In this document: positions 35,190 through 48,100 of the stretch, piece by piece
How positions within the stretch are numbered: the first letter of the stretch is position 1
How the letters are laid out: each line of letters starts with the position of its first letter
Assembly (NCBI RefSeq): GCF_037126465.1
Contig: NC_088206.1
Coordinates: 74,341,687-74,405,686, forward strand
Direction: 5' to 3'
Origin: Ornithodoros turicata
Lineage: Eukaryota; Arthropoda; Arachnida; Ixodida; Argasidae
Length of the DNA: 64,000 nt
Notes under the pieces: generated by a model
The model's database searches: none
Seen by the model: only the letters and a program-made list of their open reading frames with translations
Told to the model about the DNA's origin: nothing
Translations under genes and position numbers: made by a program

Positions 35190-35902
35190 TTATTATCCAT
35201 CCTCGCTATATGATTAATAAATTTTCTTTCTGCTACCAGTTTTGTCATTTTGTCCTGGGAGCCTCATGAAGAATGGTTATTTTTAATTCTGATTCTTTTT
35301 TTGGAATATGGCTTTAGAGGAACCTTCCCCCAAAATTTTTAGTTCTTTGTGGACATTCTGGCACGGTGCGAATGCTCAGTGTAATACGCAGAGTTTGCCC
35401 CGTGAGCAGTTTTTTTCCGCTAGAATGTTTCGTGGGGATGACCGAAGACGCAAACTATGTTGCAATTTGTGATAGCATGGTTGTGCAAGTTGATAGAGTC
35501 CTATACGACATCCTGGGCATAGTTGCGAAAAAGTCCCGTCCTGGAACCCCGGGAACCACATTTCGAAATCTTGAAATTGTAAAAACGGCTCGGGATTCCG
35601 AACTCTAACTGGTAGGGCATGGGGATCAACTGGCAGTATGGAATTTGCACACCAATCAACTTGATCTTTCAGAGGAAACTCATTACTGTGTCATGGCGCA
35701 AGGGCACGTTTTGCTTTCAATGAGAGAGTAGTAGTAAAAGTGCACTCCTCTTCCAGGCACGAACCAGCTGTCTAGGAGGAACCAACTATTTGGCCAGGTA
35801 GACCTTACCTGCCAACTACGCAGCAAAACATTAGAGACGCTGAATCACATCTTGACTGGATCTGACATGAATGTGAATGCCAACACATGAGTCGAATAAT
35901 AT

Positions 35903-36106
35903 CCTTGTCACACAGGGAGTCTTCAATGATCATTGAAACCAATCGGCATTGAAAATGCGCGTAGCGCCACCTATCATGTAACGAGTCAACCTGTTGGGGA
36001 TCATTGAATCCAATACTCTCTGGGAAGTTTACATGTTACACGTTTGGTGTCACTACACACATTTTCAATGGTCAATGATAATTGAAGACTGCCCGTGTGA
36101 CAGGGG
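35903..36106. mobile_element. Short MITE, ~35-bp terminal repeats
   Basis: The left end CCTTGTCACACAGGGAGTCT and the complement of the right end CCCTGTCACACGGGCAGTCT continue as similar inverted sequence for about 35 bp. It is about 204 bp long and non-coding, just downstream of BRF1. Confidence 0.75.
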
Positions 36107-37654
36107 TATAAAACCGTTGGTGATGACAAAGACATGATGACCTAAGGTGATAAAAAATTCCGACTGGCGACGTACTCGCCGAAGGGGTGTGGGATTTTTG
36201 GCAGTTACCAGGAAACTTTTGCTGTCATTTAGGAAGGCTTTAGAGAATTTTTAGTAGAAGGAAATTTATTTTTTGCAAATGAATTTTGAAGATTGCCAAG
36301 GGAGCCCCGCTTTTTTTTTTTACAGAAATATCGAATCCTCCTCGGATAACCACAGACCCAACAAAAACTATGCACAGTCGTCGTCACAACAGAAATCGTC
36401 AAAAAAAAAAAAAAAAAGTAAAAATTATGCTTTAGCCCCTCCTGCTTGACTGTCGCAAAGAACAGCGCACGGAAGATGCGCGGAGAAGAAAAAGTGTTTC
36501 TTTCACCTTGATGCTGGTGACGTTAGTCTTATCACAAAGAAGGCAAAACAAATGACACTTCCTCCTTTTGCGTCCAGTTCTTTATGCAAATCAAGTAGGC
36601 GGGGCTAAAGCGCAATTTTTACTAATTGTTTGTACGATTTCTGTTGCGATACTGTACACAGTTTTTGTTGTGTCTGCGGTTATCCGTGGAGGACTCGATA
36701 TTTCTTTAAAAGAAAAGTGGGCTTCACTTGGCAATTTTCAAAGTTCAATTGACAAAAATAAATTTCTCAAAATTAAAAATTGCCCAAAGCTTTCCTCAAT
36801 GGTGGCAAAAGTTTCCAGGAGGTAATTGCCGAAAGTCCCACAATCCTGTACGTCACCTGTTAAATTTGTTATCACTTTGGGTGAAACACCCTGTACATCT
36901 ACTTGACTTCCTAGACTTGTTTTTCTCTCTTCCGTTTCCATTGTTATGATCTGTTGACATATTTCTTTGTGGGTAAGAGACTGCTCTTTCAGAGAATGGT
37001 GGGAATTCGGTATTATCTAAGAGTCTTGCTTTTCCACTTTGTCAACAGACACACAATTCTTGGCCACCTGTAGCCAAAATGGTCCTCCATTGCAACTAAT
37101 TACATCTCACATGAAACTCTTCTCTGACTTGGAAACAGGAGAGACAGCTTCGTTAGGGGGTAGACGCCCTCTGTATTCCATTGGCATATGTTAAGCCACT
37201 TGTGTGTAATGAAAGTTCCACCCTACTGAGTGAGATACCACTGTGCTCTTTGTGTTTTCAGTTTTTCCTAAATCCTAAGAACACTTTTAATAGAGAGTAT
37301 AAAAGTCATTTTAGTTGCTTCTGTTTTCTGTAAATACTGCGCATATTTAATAATGAGTGAAAATTTTTCTTTCAAACTTTGTAACCGTGTTTGAGCGTTA
37401 AAAAACAAAAGAACAGAACCAATTCCAAACCAACTCTGTTTAACTGTAAATACTATTCATGAGCACAAAATGTTTTCTGCATGCTGCAAATTATGCGGCA
37501 CAGGGAAGGCCCTGCCTTGAGGGACAAGGCACTTTGGGAACTTTATGATGAAATTCAGATGCGAGGCCTCCAAGCTCTGAAAGTCAACCAGAAAGAGATT
37601 GTTGACGCGAAGCTGTAGCGAAACAGGTGAGAATGGATGGTCTAAAACCATATA

Positions 37655-38311
37655 CAGTCATGTCTCGATTATCCAAAACCTTGTGAGCAGTCCTTTTTCG
37701 TACGGATAACCGAATCCAGCAAACCCCCGGGGAAAATTTTGGGAGACCTCTTTAGAGCTTCAGAAAAGCAAACAAGGAAGAGATCGTTACATAAAAAATT
37801 TATGCCAAAGGAGCTGCTTGAAATTAGTAGGCACGTGTTGGATAGAATTTTGGTCTCAGCCACGGCAACCGCTGTTCAAAGAAGGGTAATGTCTCAGAAA
37901 GTTGGTCCCACACGCATGTTTTTGTCCTTTTGCAAATGTCTGTGGCTTGAGACAAGCTATACTTTTGGACAGCCTGGACATTTCTCATACCCGGAGGATA
38001 ATATACCATGCTCCCGCACATGCCAAGATGGAGTGACCTCTGAAGAAAAGGGGAGTCAAACAGTATAAAATGCCCTGGTGACACTTTTTCGGAATAATGC
38101 GAGCACAACATATGCCAGGCATTGAGGACGTTGACAAACTTCCGGATATGTAAATCAGAATAACCTAGGCCCTGGAAGATTGGTCCCCATATTTGCTGTC
38201 TGTCTAAGCTGTCTAAGTAAGGATCCAATGGTAGAAGCTTCATTCCTGGTAATGTAGTCCAGATAAAGAGTTTTTCGGATATCTCAACTCTGGATAAACG
38301 AGACATGACTG
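37655..38311. mobile_element. pogo/Tigger-like MITE
   Basis: The left end CAGTCATGTCTCGATTATCC and the complement of the right end CAGTCATGTCTCGTTTATCC are alike, and TA precedes the left end. A long minus-strand ORF crosses the right end (see 37824-38888). Confidence 0.75.
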
Positions 38312-38888
38312 AAGGAAGGCTGTCTGAGGTAAGAGCAGACTTGAAAAACGTGCTCCAGTTCCTCAGAAATGCCCTCAGAAAGTTCCTCACAGCACGAGAC
38401 GCAAGGAGGTGTTTTTTTTCAAAGGCTCTAAGGACTAGGATTAAAGCCCTTGGCTCGGCTGCAACATTATGTCGGTACAAACAACCCAATAGTGAGGCGC
38501 CACCCATCTCAACTGGTCGTTGAAATATGCCAGTCGTGGAAAAAGCTACGCTGGCTCTCCGACGACTTATGTTCAGCTGACTCATTCCCTCAACATTTTT
38601 TCTCATTCTCAGGAAATTTACGTTTCTCAAAGGAAATATTTTGCGTTCCTGAAGGCTCATATCGCATGGTAAAAAAAATATATCCTCCAAGTGCGTGTCC
38701 ATTAATGTTACTGCGGATGTTGTTACTCCCGACAGATTGAAAGTTTCCAGGCAACATGGGGGCAGTAAATAGGGTGTAACAAAGTATTCACGAGTGGTCT
38801 TTTTGAATGGATCAGTGGATGAAATTCGTGTCAAGTGGTGGTCCCGTTCAAAAGAGTTGCATTTCATCAGAATCCATGTACCACTCAA
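37824..38888 (-). CDS. Unrecognised 354-codon ORF, half in a transposon
   Basis: An open frame with no family I recognise. About 192 codons lie outside and about 162 codons lie inside the pogo-like MITE; the terminal repeat itself is read as MSRLSRVE. The product would be rich in Leu, Ser, Arg and Phe, with no signal peptide, clear membrane segment or known motif. In non-coding DNA a frame this long is very unlikely by chance, and no real gene is seen on the other strand. It may be a lineage-specific gene, an exon of one, or an old element ORF. It lies 300 bp beyond the TRAPPC9 3' end on the same strand, but I see no sign that it belongs to it. Confidence 0.3.
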   Translation of the reverse strand: MSGTWILMKCNSFERDHHLTRISSTDPFKKTTREYFVTPYLLPPCCLETFNLSGVTTSAVTLMDTHLEDIFFLPCDMSLQERKIFPLRNVNFLRMRKNVEGMSQLNISRRRASVAFSTTGIFQRPVEMGGASLLGCLYRHNVAAEPRALILVLRAFEKKHLLASRAVRNFLRAFLRNWSTFFKSALTSDSLPSVMSRLSRVEISEKLFIWTTLPGMKLLPLDPYLDSLDRQQIWGPIFQGLGYSDLHIRKFVNVLNAWHMLCSHYSEKVSPGHFILFDSPFLQRSLHLGMCGSMVYYPPGMRNVQAVQKYSLSQATDICKRTKTCVWDQLSETLPFFEQRLPWLRPKFYPTRAY

Positions 38889-39182
38889 AGTTGCAATGAA
38901 GGGTACACTATAGTTATTTCTTCAATACTTGATGAAACTCAGTGTGGTCCAAACACTTTTATATCTTGCAACAAAAGACAATGTTCCTTCACAGTGGAAC
39001 AGACTTCTAATGGACACGTTAATGTGATGGGGATCCTTTGTTTGGACTCCTCAAAGAAGTAAAATGTGCAAAGCACACTGTGTGGAACACTCAAAGATAT
39101 GTGAATGCACAAGCTTTCAAGTCAACTCACACACTTTACAAACACTTTAATTGTACACAGAGTAACCGAGTAGAAATTGGTT

Positions 39183-42100
39183 TTACCAACTTTGTTCTTC
39201 AACAATCATTACTTGAATAGAGGGTGAACACTTCCAAATATGAGTCGCTTCACCCTCGTTGTGTGCAAGGGCGCTCAAAGAGCCCAAGCTCTGGAAATCG
39301 AGAGTTCGGCAGCTCAGGTCCAACTTGTACGCACCGGTCAAGAAGAATGCCATGCTGAAATCATGGTCGTACGCTTCTTGTGGGCCCAACTGCGAAAAAG
39401 TCAAATTTCTCCTCAAAACTTGTTTTCCAGCTCACAGCAAATGTTGCAGAAAATATTGTCACAACCTGGTCAGAAACCCCACTTAAAAGGATCGCTAAAT
39501 CAATGTGAGAGCCAATTATTTGTGTCTACATAATCCTTCATTCCAAGCTTTGCAGCAAAAGACAAATACTTAAAGTATAGTACACAAATTGGAATGTACT
39601 TTAAGTAAAGCAATAGTACTGGGAAATGTACTTGAAGAACTTGTCATCACTGCATGCTCGTCAGCAGTACAACTCATGTCTTCATACACTGGCTGTGATT
39701 TATTCTTCCAGATGATACACACAGCCATTATAGAGATGTGTCACACCACTGCGGCTGCTATTTTATTATTAATTTATGCTACTTAAATGATGGTCATTCA
39801 GTGTTACAGCTGGCACATGTATACCATTATACTGCACGTGATAAAAACTTCCTTGATGCACACAAATTGGTTGGACTCCTAGCAAGCTGCTAGCTTTCGG
39901 GAATCTCCAGTCTTCACAGCACACATACACAATGATAATTTTGCAGAAACTTGAGTGTAAGTGCAACTCTCCAAAAACCACACATGGAAACTAGAGTGGT
40001 CAGAGCCCTCACAGAGAATGTGGCTTCTCCAATCATCGGCATGCGGAGGCATTCGGCAGGCCGTACCAAGCGGAGAGAGCGATCGAGGGGTCAGATGCAA
40101 AGTGGGAATGGAAAGTGCTTCATTAAATATTTAAATCAACGAGACCTCCTGAATGAAGACCTTGTCGCAGCCCACCAGAGCACATTTGGAATCTAGTCGA
40201 TAGCTGAGAGTGCCATTTTGTCGATCCTGGTAGCCATCGATAGATAGGTAGAGCTTTCGTAAAGACATCTCTGCAAAAACATGACAACGTGTTACACTGT
40301 TGAAATCAATATGCCACACTGTCTCACCCGAGATGTTGCTGATGATGATGTTGAGCGAGAGTGGTTCACCCACGGTGCAGACATACTCCTCTTCCACTCT
40401 GTATGGTTGATTATTGATTGATATGTCTGAAAGCATGACCAGTTTTTGAAAGCGATACATTTTTTGTGGGGAGACCAATTACCCCATTGAAGTGGAGAGA
40501 GGAGAATGGTATCCAACATCCTGGGAGTCCAAGCAATCTCTGTGATACTTGCTTTGCCATTCTTCTCTACACCATGGTGCAAGCACCAGGTTAAGGAAAA
40601 TCCTCATACAAGCGTGTGCCATCAAATATACGCAAATGAGCAGCGAGCACAGTGCTCATTTCACATCACATCATATCACATTCATAGATGAATGGAGTAG
40701 GTGCTCATCTGCGTTGGTGAAGGTCATGTGGTCCTGAGGTTTTCAGCTATGGGTATTTCACGGCACGTGCTGGATTCAGGATTTTTAGATAGTGAGGATC
40801 TTGCTTTTGCCTGAAATTTCATAATTATGAATTTTAGGTCATCTTGTGCTTACATACCCTCTTCCAGAGGATGTCTGCCTGGTCTATGCATAGCTTTTTG
40901 ATAAAAATTCTGTAGAGCAGCACTTTGAAAATTCTGCCAACACAATTTTCAAAGAGAAAGATGACCCATAAAGTGAAGGAATAAACTGTGAATCAACGCG
41001 TCATTTTATGTTCATCTTGAGTAAGACTTTGAAACAAAAGATCCTCACCAATGTGGTGAATACTAAAGCTCTTTGCCAAATTTGGAGGAAAGCTTTTGCT
41101 TCTTGCGGGGCTATTTAGTTGGATTCCTCCAGCTACTCTGTGTCAAGACAGAGGCATATGTGGAAACAGCATAATACAATTACACTTGCACCACAGAAAG
41201 ATACGCTCACTCACACGCAGTAAAGGATATAAGATACCAGCGGAGATGGACACTGTCCACCAAGTGGGCACAGCAGGCTTCTTCAAGCAGAGCCAATGAG
41301 CTGGGTTCGGCAGGTGGGGGTGGACAGCGGTCAACCGTGACTGGAATACGACACGAGTCGTGCGGTTCAATGAGCATACGTTTCTGCTCGGGATAGCTAA
41401 GTTCCATCTCGTGCTCCGTGCCATTTAATACATCCAAGACCAGGTAGCATTGGCTGGCCCTGAAATTCTCTCATTAATTAATCTCTCATTACCTTTTCCC
41501 ACTCACTCGCATACACTTGGGCTGGAAGAACGTCCCACTTGGTGATAAGTACAGAAGGCAGCACTTCTACGCTCAGGGAAATCCCACACTGGCGATAGTA
41601 TTTTGCACGCAGCCCAGGGCCTCCACTGTAACGCAACTGCACCACCGCTTCCAGTACCTTCATTGTGTACCTCTGCTGTCATTTTTGTTTCCACAACACA
41701 CGAATAGAGGGCCTACTTTGGATGGATCCGTGCAGCCCTGAGTCCCAGCATCTGCGCAAATCTCTAAATCAATAACAATTTAAAAAAACACAAATTCCTT
41801 ACACTGTCCATGAACTTGTAGTGTGAGGATAGCCGTTCCTCCATGTGGTGCAATGGGTAGTTGTTGCCACAAGGCTTCACTCTCCCAGGAAAATGTCTCC
41901 CATTCTGTGAGAAAAAGCATATGCTCATAATGGTAATTTCATAAGGGGGACGGACCTACCTCGTTCAAGCTTTGTTAGGAGAGATACTTCCACGCTCTCA
42001 ATAGGTTCACTGCTAGGATTGGTCAACGTCAACTGGCACACCTGGCTGAGAACGAAAGTATACTTATTATTATATGGCCCGTCAAATTATTTCAATTAAG

Positions 42101-45100
42101 TTGCATTTTGTAGCCAGCACTTATGTCAACATGCCAGAAAAGTTGCTCATACTGACCTTTCTCCAGCATAGAGGACCAGTGCATAGTTTGAGATAATATT
42201 GGCTCCCAGGGTGGAAAAGGAAGTAGCAAGAGGAAGTGAGGAAGTCACTTCCAGCTGAGGCAGTGCAGGAACCACTTCCACCGACAAGTTGGCACATCGC
42301 ACCCAAGACAGATCACGTAGACGGCAATGGCTCGTTACACCAAACACACGAGTGCTGTAACCTGAATTGCTTCTTGCTGGCTAAGGCTGCTGAACCGACG
42401 GTAAAAAGGACATACCCAAAATATGGAGCTCTCCTGCAGCACGTGCAATTCCGAGCAACTTGACCGGATACGGACTTGACTCTGCGGGCAACTCCAGGGA
42501 AGAAGGAAAACATTCAAAGGGCACTCCATCTACCAGCAGGGACTGAAATATACAAACATCTCAGAGGTGACCATCATCCATTTTATTTTTAAAAACTCTG
42601 TGTTAATCACCTTAGAAAATTACTTGGCTCAGAATGTACATTTCAAATAATCGGAATTGCCACTGAACTGACCATCCATGTAGGAAACAAATGGTGGCAT
42701 GGAAATCAGGATGAGATCGCGAGTATTTTTGAGCTGCACCAAGAAACAAGTTTTGTCCTACCTACACAAAATGTTCTCATGACTTACCGTATGTCACTCC
42801 ATGGGTGTGTGAAACATGAATCTACACTCCTTGCTATTTCTTTCCCACTACACTTCGAGTAACAAAGTAAAAAAAAGGTTCTGTTAGTGGTAGCCTTTAT
42901 AAGCGACAGGTGCCACGCCAGTGCCAAAGGGGCCATATAATAATTATAACTATACTATACCAGGTATAAGTAATAAAATTGAAGTAATTTGTGAAAAAAA
43001 TTTCTCATGAAATCCTCGCTTCGCCGTTCCAACCTACGCCGCCATTTTCGGGAAAATTTAGGTGCCATGGTGTCCCGCATAGAAAACAGCAGCCAATGAA
43101 AAAACGCTCAATTTGATTGACAGGTCTTAATGGCCAGATTCCCTTTGGCATACACGTGTGTCCCACTGTCACTGATACATAACGTGGGGGACATCTGATG
43201 GGGCACGAAACAACTGACGCCTAGGAGATGCACACAGCCACAAGTTCGCAAAAATATAGTATTAGTATAGTATAAAAATATTTTCACGATAAATGGTAGT
43301 TTTCCAGCGATTTTAAAAGCTTCCAGATGCCATGTGTTGTTTGAGCCGAATTCGCTAGACACGTATATTTGGTCGCTGACCTGCTCTGAAAGTTGCTAAA
43401 TCTGGCGACAAAGTCGCTAGAATGGCAACACTGGGCCCAATATTTTTGCACATTCCCTGTATACCGTACGAACTTCTACGTATGACAGTGCATTTATGCA
43501 GTGCAAATCGAGAAAAAAAAATTGAGACAAATAATTTTTTAAGGTGGTTAAAAGAGTGAGTGTGGTGTTTTCTCACGCTAATATATAAGTGTGATTTTTT
43601 AACATAAGATGGTCTCTGCGACGTGGAATGGAAATACGTGCCATTTCTTGAATGCGCAGTTCCACAGGGAGTGGGTTGTAGAGCTGCATGGATACAGCAC
43701 ACACTTCACCTTGTACCCAGTCAAAGTCCATCTTCCCAGCTGTTTTCCGTCGTCCCTTGCGTTGGTGTGGAGAGAAGATGAATGGAGAGTCGGTCACAGA
43801 AACACCTTTGTGTTGAGGTCTCAACTGGGATGCAGGACACTGTGCTACCAATGACCTACCCACCCAAAAGGAAAGAATGCAACCTGCAATGAATGCAAAT
43901 CAATGGAATCTTACCGTACAAGGGGAATGTGCAACAGGTTCACGGGTGGCAATAAAACACCGCACGGGAGGGCCAGGGGTCCTGAGGGGACAATCACTTC
44001 ACACTGGGATGCCAACTCCACCAGCTGACTGCATACTTCTTTCTGCTCCGTACAACTCAAGTGGTACAACATTGTTTCCAGAAGAAATGTTGTATGCCTG
44101 GACAGTAAGCCTCTCATTGACAACTACACCACACAAATCTGTCATGGCTTTACCTGATGGCAACAGGGTAGTTGAGCATCTTCTTTGCAGTGAAAATTAA
44201 ATCACTCAGGACTTGGATGTGCAGTTGGGGCCACCCGTTGAATTTGCCTGGATAATTTATGCAATGGGATTATGGAAAGTTGGGGCCAGTAAAACATACA
44301 CTTACTCTTTGCAACTTTTGAAGGGTCCAGGATTATCTTAAAGCCTTCTAGGCACTTGAGCAACAGGTCGTAACACTAAGAGAAAAACTACATCACTCAT
44401 TTTTTGACATCCCAGAGCATTTTTCAACTTTGCAAAGCTCCCAAATTGGTACACTAGAGTACCTCCACTTGCCACCTCTCGCATCTTCAAGTATGAGGAA
44501 GGTTTACTCAAAAATTTTTTCACAAGCCTCCTCTAGCTCGATAAGTGCTGAGCTCAGTTTTATGTGTACCTCCCACTACACAAGCCGAATGTATCGCAAA
44601 AATATATTTAAAAATTTACTTGTCTCAAAATTATGTGTTTATTTTTTGCAAGCTTTCGTCAAGTTTTTTTGCCAGGAACAGAAAGTGCATGTTAGATTTA
44701 CCTCTATATCATCACAAAATGTGTTCCATACTACGAAGGTAATAGTCAAAAACTCTTGGTCATCAGAAGTGGTGGAAGAAAATGACTTGCGCTGATAATA
44801 GCAGCAAGGTTAAAATGGAACAAGAGACAGGTGTGCCTCTAGCTATTACCACAACTACTGCCTACAGCTGAGCCTTTACGTCACTAAATGGTGCAGGTAT
44901 TCTCATTTGATGACATGATATGAGTTATTATTTCAGTCCCTTTAAGAACCTTCTCAAGTTATCTTGGAGGTGTACATAATTTTGAGATATCATTTTGCCC
45001 TTCAAGAGATGGGTCTTACCTGTTGCGCATCTCCCTCTTGAAGAGAAGAGTATTTGATGGCAGCCACTCGCATATGAAACGCTGCCTTGCGATGAAAACC

Positions 45101-48100
45101 AATTTCAGTGTAGAGTCGGGCCATAGATGCGTACCATTCCACCTGAAAGATCAAAAGTGAGTTTCCCTCACTGTAATCCCGTTTTTGGACGTGGCTGCCC
45201 AGGAATAAATAACCAATTATCCAACTATTATCCAACAGCTGTCAAACTCATTTCATGACTTTCACAAATCAAGGTCAGAACACTTTTTTGTGTGGTTCGT
45301 TCCTTGAAAATCCGTTCACTAATCCGATATCGAAGGTTCATAAACTGAGGGAATTACTTTTTCTTAAGACCTAAGTTGGAACAAACATATTGACGGTATC
45401 TGCTTACGAAACTCTAGTTCTTCCGGACTACAGTGACATTGTATGTGAGAAACTTGAGCACATTCAGAGAGAATCTATCTATAACGACTACCACTCCTCT
45501 GACTTGCCACCAGTCCTGAGTGCCCAGTTAAGATTACCAAAACTACAGACTAGACATAGAACTCACTCTCTCAAATTTATGTACCAATTAATGAATAATC
45601 TTGTTTGTGTACCATGTGATAGTTATATCTCATTATCAACAACCAGGCCCACTCTTTCTGCATAGTAGTAGTAAACTACAAAAGTAGAAATTTTCGCGAT
45701 CCAATGTCACGATCCAGTTGGTTCCACAAAATACCGGTAGCAGGGATAAAAATGTTGGAAAGGAACCAAGCTGTATAGGGAACCTTTAATGGCGGAGGAC
45801 TAGAACAACTCTGCGGATGATGATGACGCGCACATGTCACATTTCTCTCCAAAAAACAACGTCAGGCTCCTCTCCATTGCCTAAGCTGCGAGTGATGGCC
45901 ATCTGGTATCGTTCCGGTTGATGAATACAAGTTGAACCATTTTACAGTTTCAAGTGCACACTGGGCAAGCACTGGCTTCTTGATCGAATCACCCCCATTA
46001 TATTGCTTCGGGGTTTCATGCTGGGCCCTTTGCTGTACATGCACAGGGGATGGCTCAAGTATCATGAACAGCAGAGATGTTGTTGAATGGCCGTGGTTCT
46101 CACTTCCGATGTCACCAGAACCAACGTTCTCAATTGAGAAGCGAGTACAAGCATTCCTTGGCAGAAAATGTATCATCTTCACTTGACGGCCTTTATTCTC
46201 ACAAGTTTCTTCTTGACAAACACCACTTGGACATGGTTTATTTGCATAGTGTATCACCTTGCATTGCAGATACCTGCTTTGACAAAACCAGCACGCGTGT
46301 CATTGTTACGGGATTGGAGTTGACGGTAAACCTCTATAAGCCAGCCAGCATGCAGAGACCGGAAAATTCTCGTTGTTTACTGTCGATCCCACGATTTCTG
46401 CTTCCGTCTGCTTCCACACAAATTCGCAAAATTAAAGTCCCGCTAAATATTTCCCAAATGCGCTCCCAGATGAATTTGCAAATTATTCAGACTGCGAAAT
46501 TAAGCACTTTTACAGTAGTATATGAATTGCCATCTTCTGTAAGTGAATTAACGAAGAAAGGTGTGAAGCATATGTCGAACCCCACGCTGTAATACAAATA
46601 CAGTTTGACAGGTGACAGTGAATGAAAGCATAATACAGTGAAATAAGTACATGGAGTGGAAAGAAATGTCAGACCTTGATGATAGCGTGAATGCCAAAAG
46701 CCATACAACCAGTGATGTCAACTTGATCTCAGAGATCAGACCATGAAGACCATGATCAGACTGAAGCTACATTCGAACAAAGACCAAGCCCTTTGAGATA
46801 ACAATGCAATCCCTCGGCGAAAAATTGCCCTGCTTTGTCATCGGTGGGGTTAGCGAAACCCCAGGTATGCAGTCACTTTTGCATTCAGAATTTCACATCC
46901 TGGTGGTGTTGCATCAGCACCTGCCACATCATATCGAAGTGTATCTACTTTATGGGTACTTAAATTAGCAAATTATTGGTACTCACAGAAAACACAAATA
47001 ATCGTTGAGCAAGAAAATGAACACTTTTACACGGAGAGCATCATGTCCTCCCTCCTCAGTTGGGAAAATGAGAATATGGGTACATGTAACTTACAGCCAA
47101 TGTAAGTAGATATAATTTAGCTAAAGTGCTATCACTCTAGGCTCTAGCAGATGGACAAATTACTGTACTCCAAAGGTTCTTCACTTGCCACTTTTGGAGT
47201 AACATTTTATCGTGGATAAACCATGATGGGGAGAGCAATACACAGCGTATATTGTTTTGCTTGCTCCCCTCATTATGGATAACATAGGTAGTTGCATGGT
47301 CCCTCAATACCCTTTCTCGTAGAGCAGATGACGTTTCCATAGTGCTGCGTGTTTTCAGGGAAGATTTGATTAGCGACTTTTTAAACTTGCTTTCGGATTC
47401 GCAGTAGAAATATTTAATTCTCTAACACTTGTACAGAAAAGTTTTTTGAAGCAGAGTTTGATAACTTTGTTTAATGAAAAACAAATTAAATAATAGTTGA
47501 CTTTCAGTAGAAAACATGCCCATATAGCTCTTCTCAAATGTAATTTACCTAACACGTTGTTCATCGACTACAGGAAATACATAAACTCTCGAGTCTGAAT
47601 TCTTTCCGTAAAACTATGAAACAATCAAAGGCAAAACCAGTCCCTGCCTGAACTCTTTCAGTTGAGAGAAATGTAAACAGACATACAGGAAAGTGTCCGC
47701 TGGCCTTTCGGAAGATTCCACAAACATGGTTGATGGATTCCAAAGATGTTTTGGGATTTGGTTGAAAATAACTGATCCATTATCTTATTTTAGATAGCCA
47801 TCTTTGCACACTTTGGGAAGGGATGTATCTACCTAAGATAGCATTAGCTCTAGCTCATTCCTTTTAAGGCTAATGCACGTGACCATCCCATGATAATCTT
47901 TCTCAAGAATATTTGAAGCTTGGATTAACTGGCCAGCCAGCTGTAACAAGCAATGTGATTTCAACATGATTCAAGCTGAGTTAGTAAATTAACAGGATTG
48001 AATTTACGGTTACTCAAGTGTGGCGCTTTCCAACTATAGAAATTGACTGACAAGATTCAGATGTCAAATTCAACGGCGAAACTATCAGATTTAACTAACG

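Noticed and set aside
46077..46592. Plus-strand ORF of 171 codons in TRAPPC9 intron 7
   Set aside because: No recognised motif and no good start or splice context; chance or an old repeat is as likely as a nested gene.
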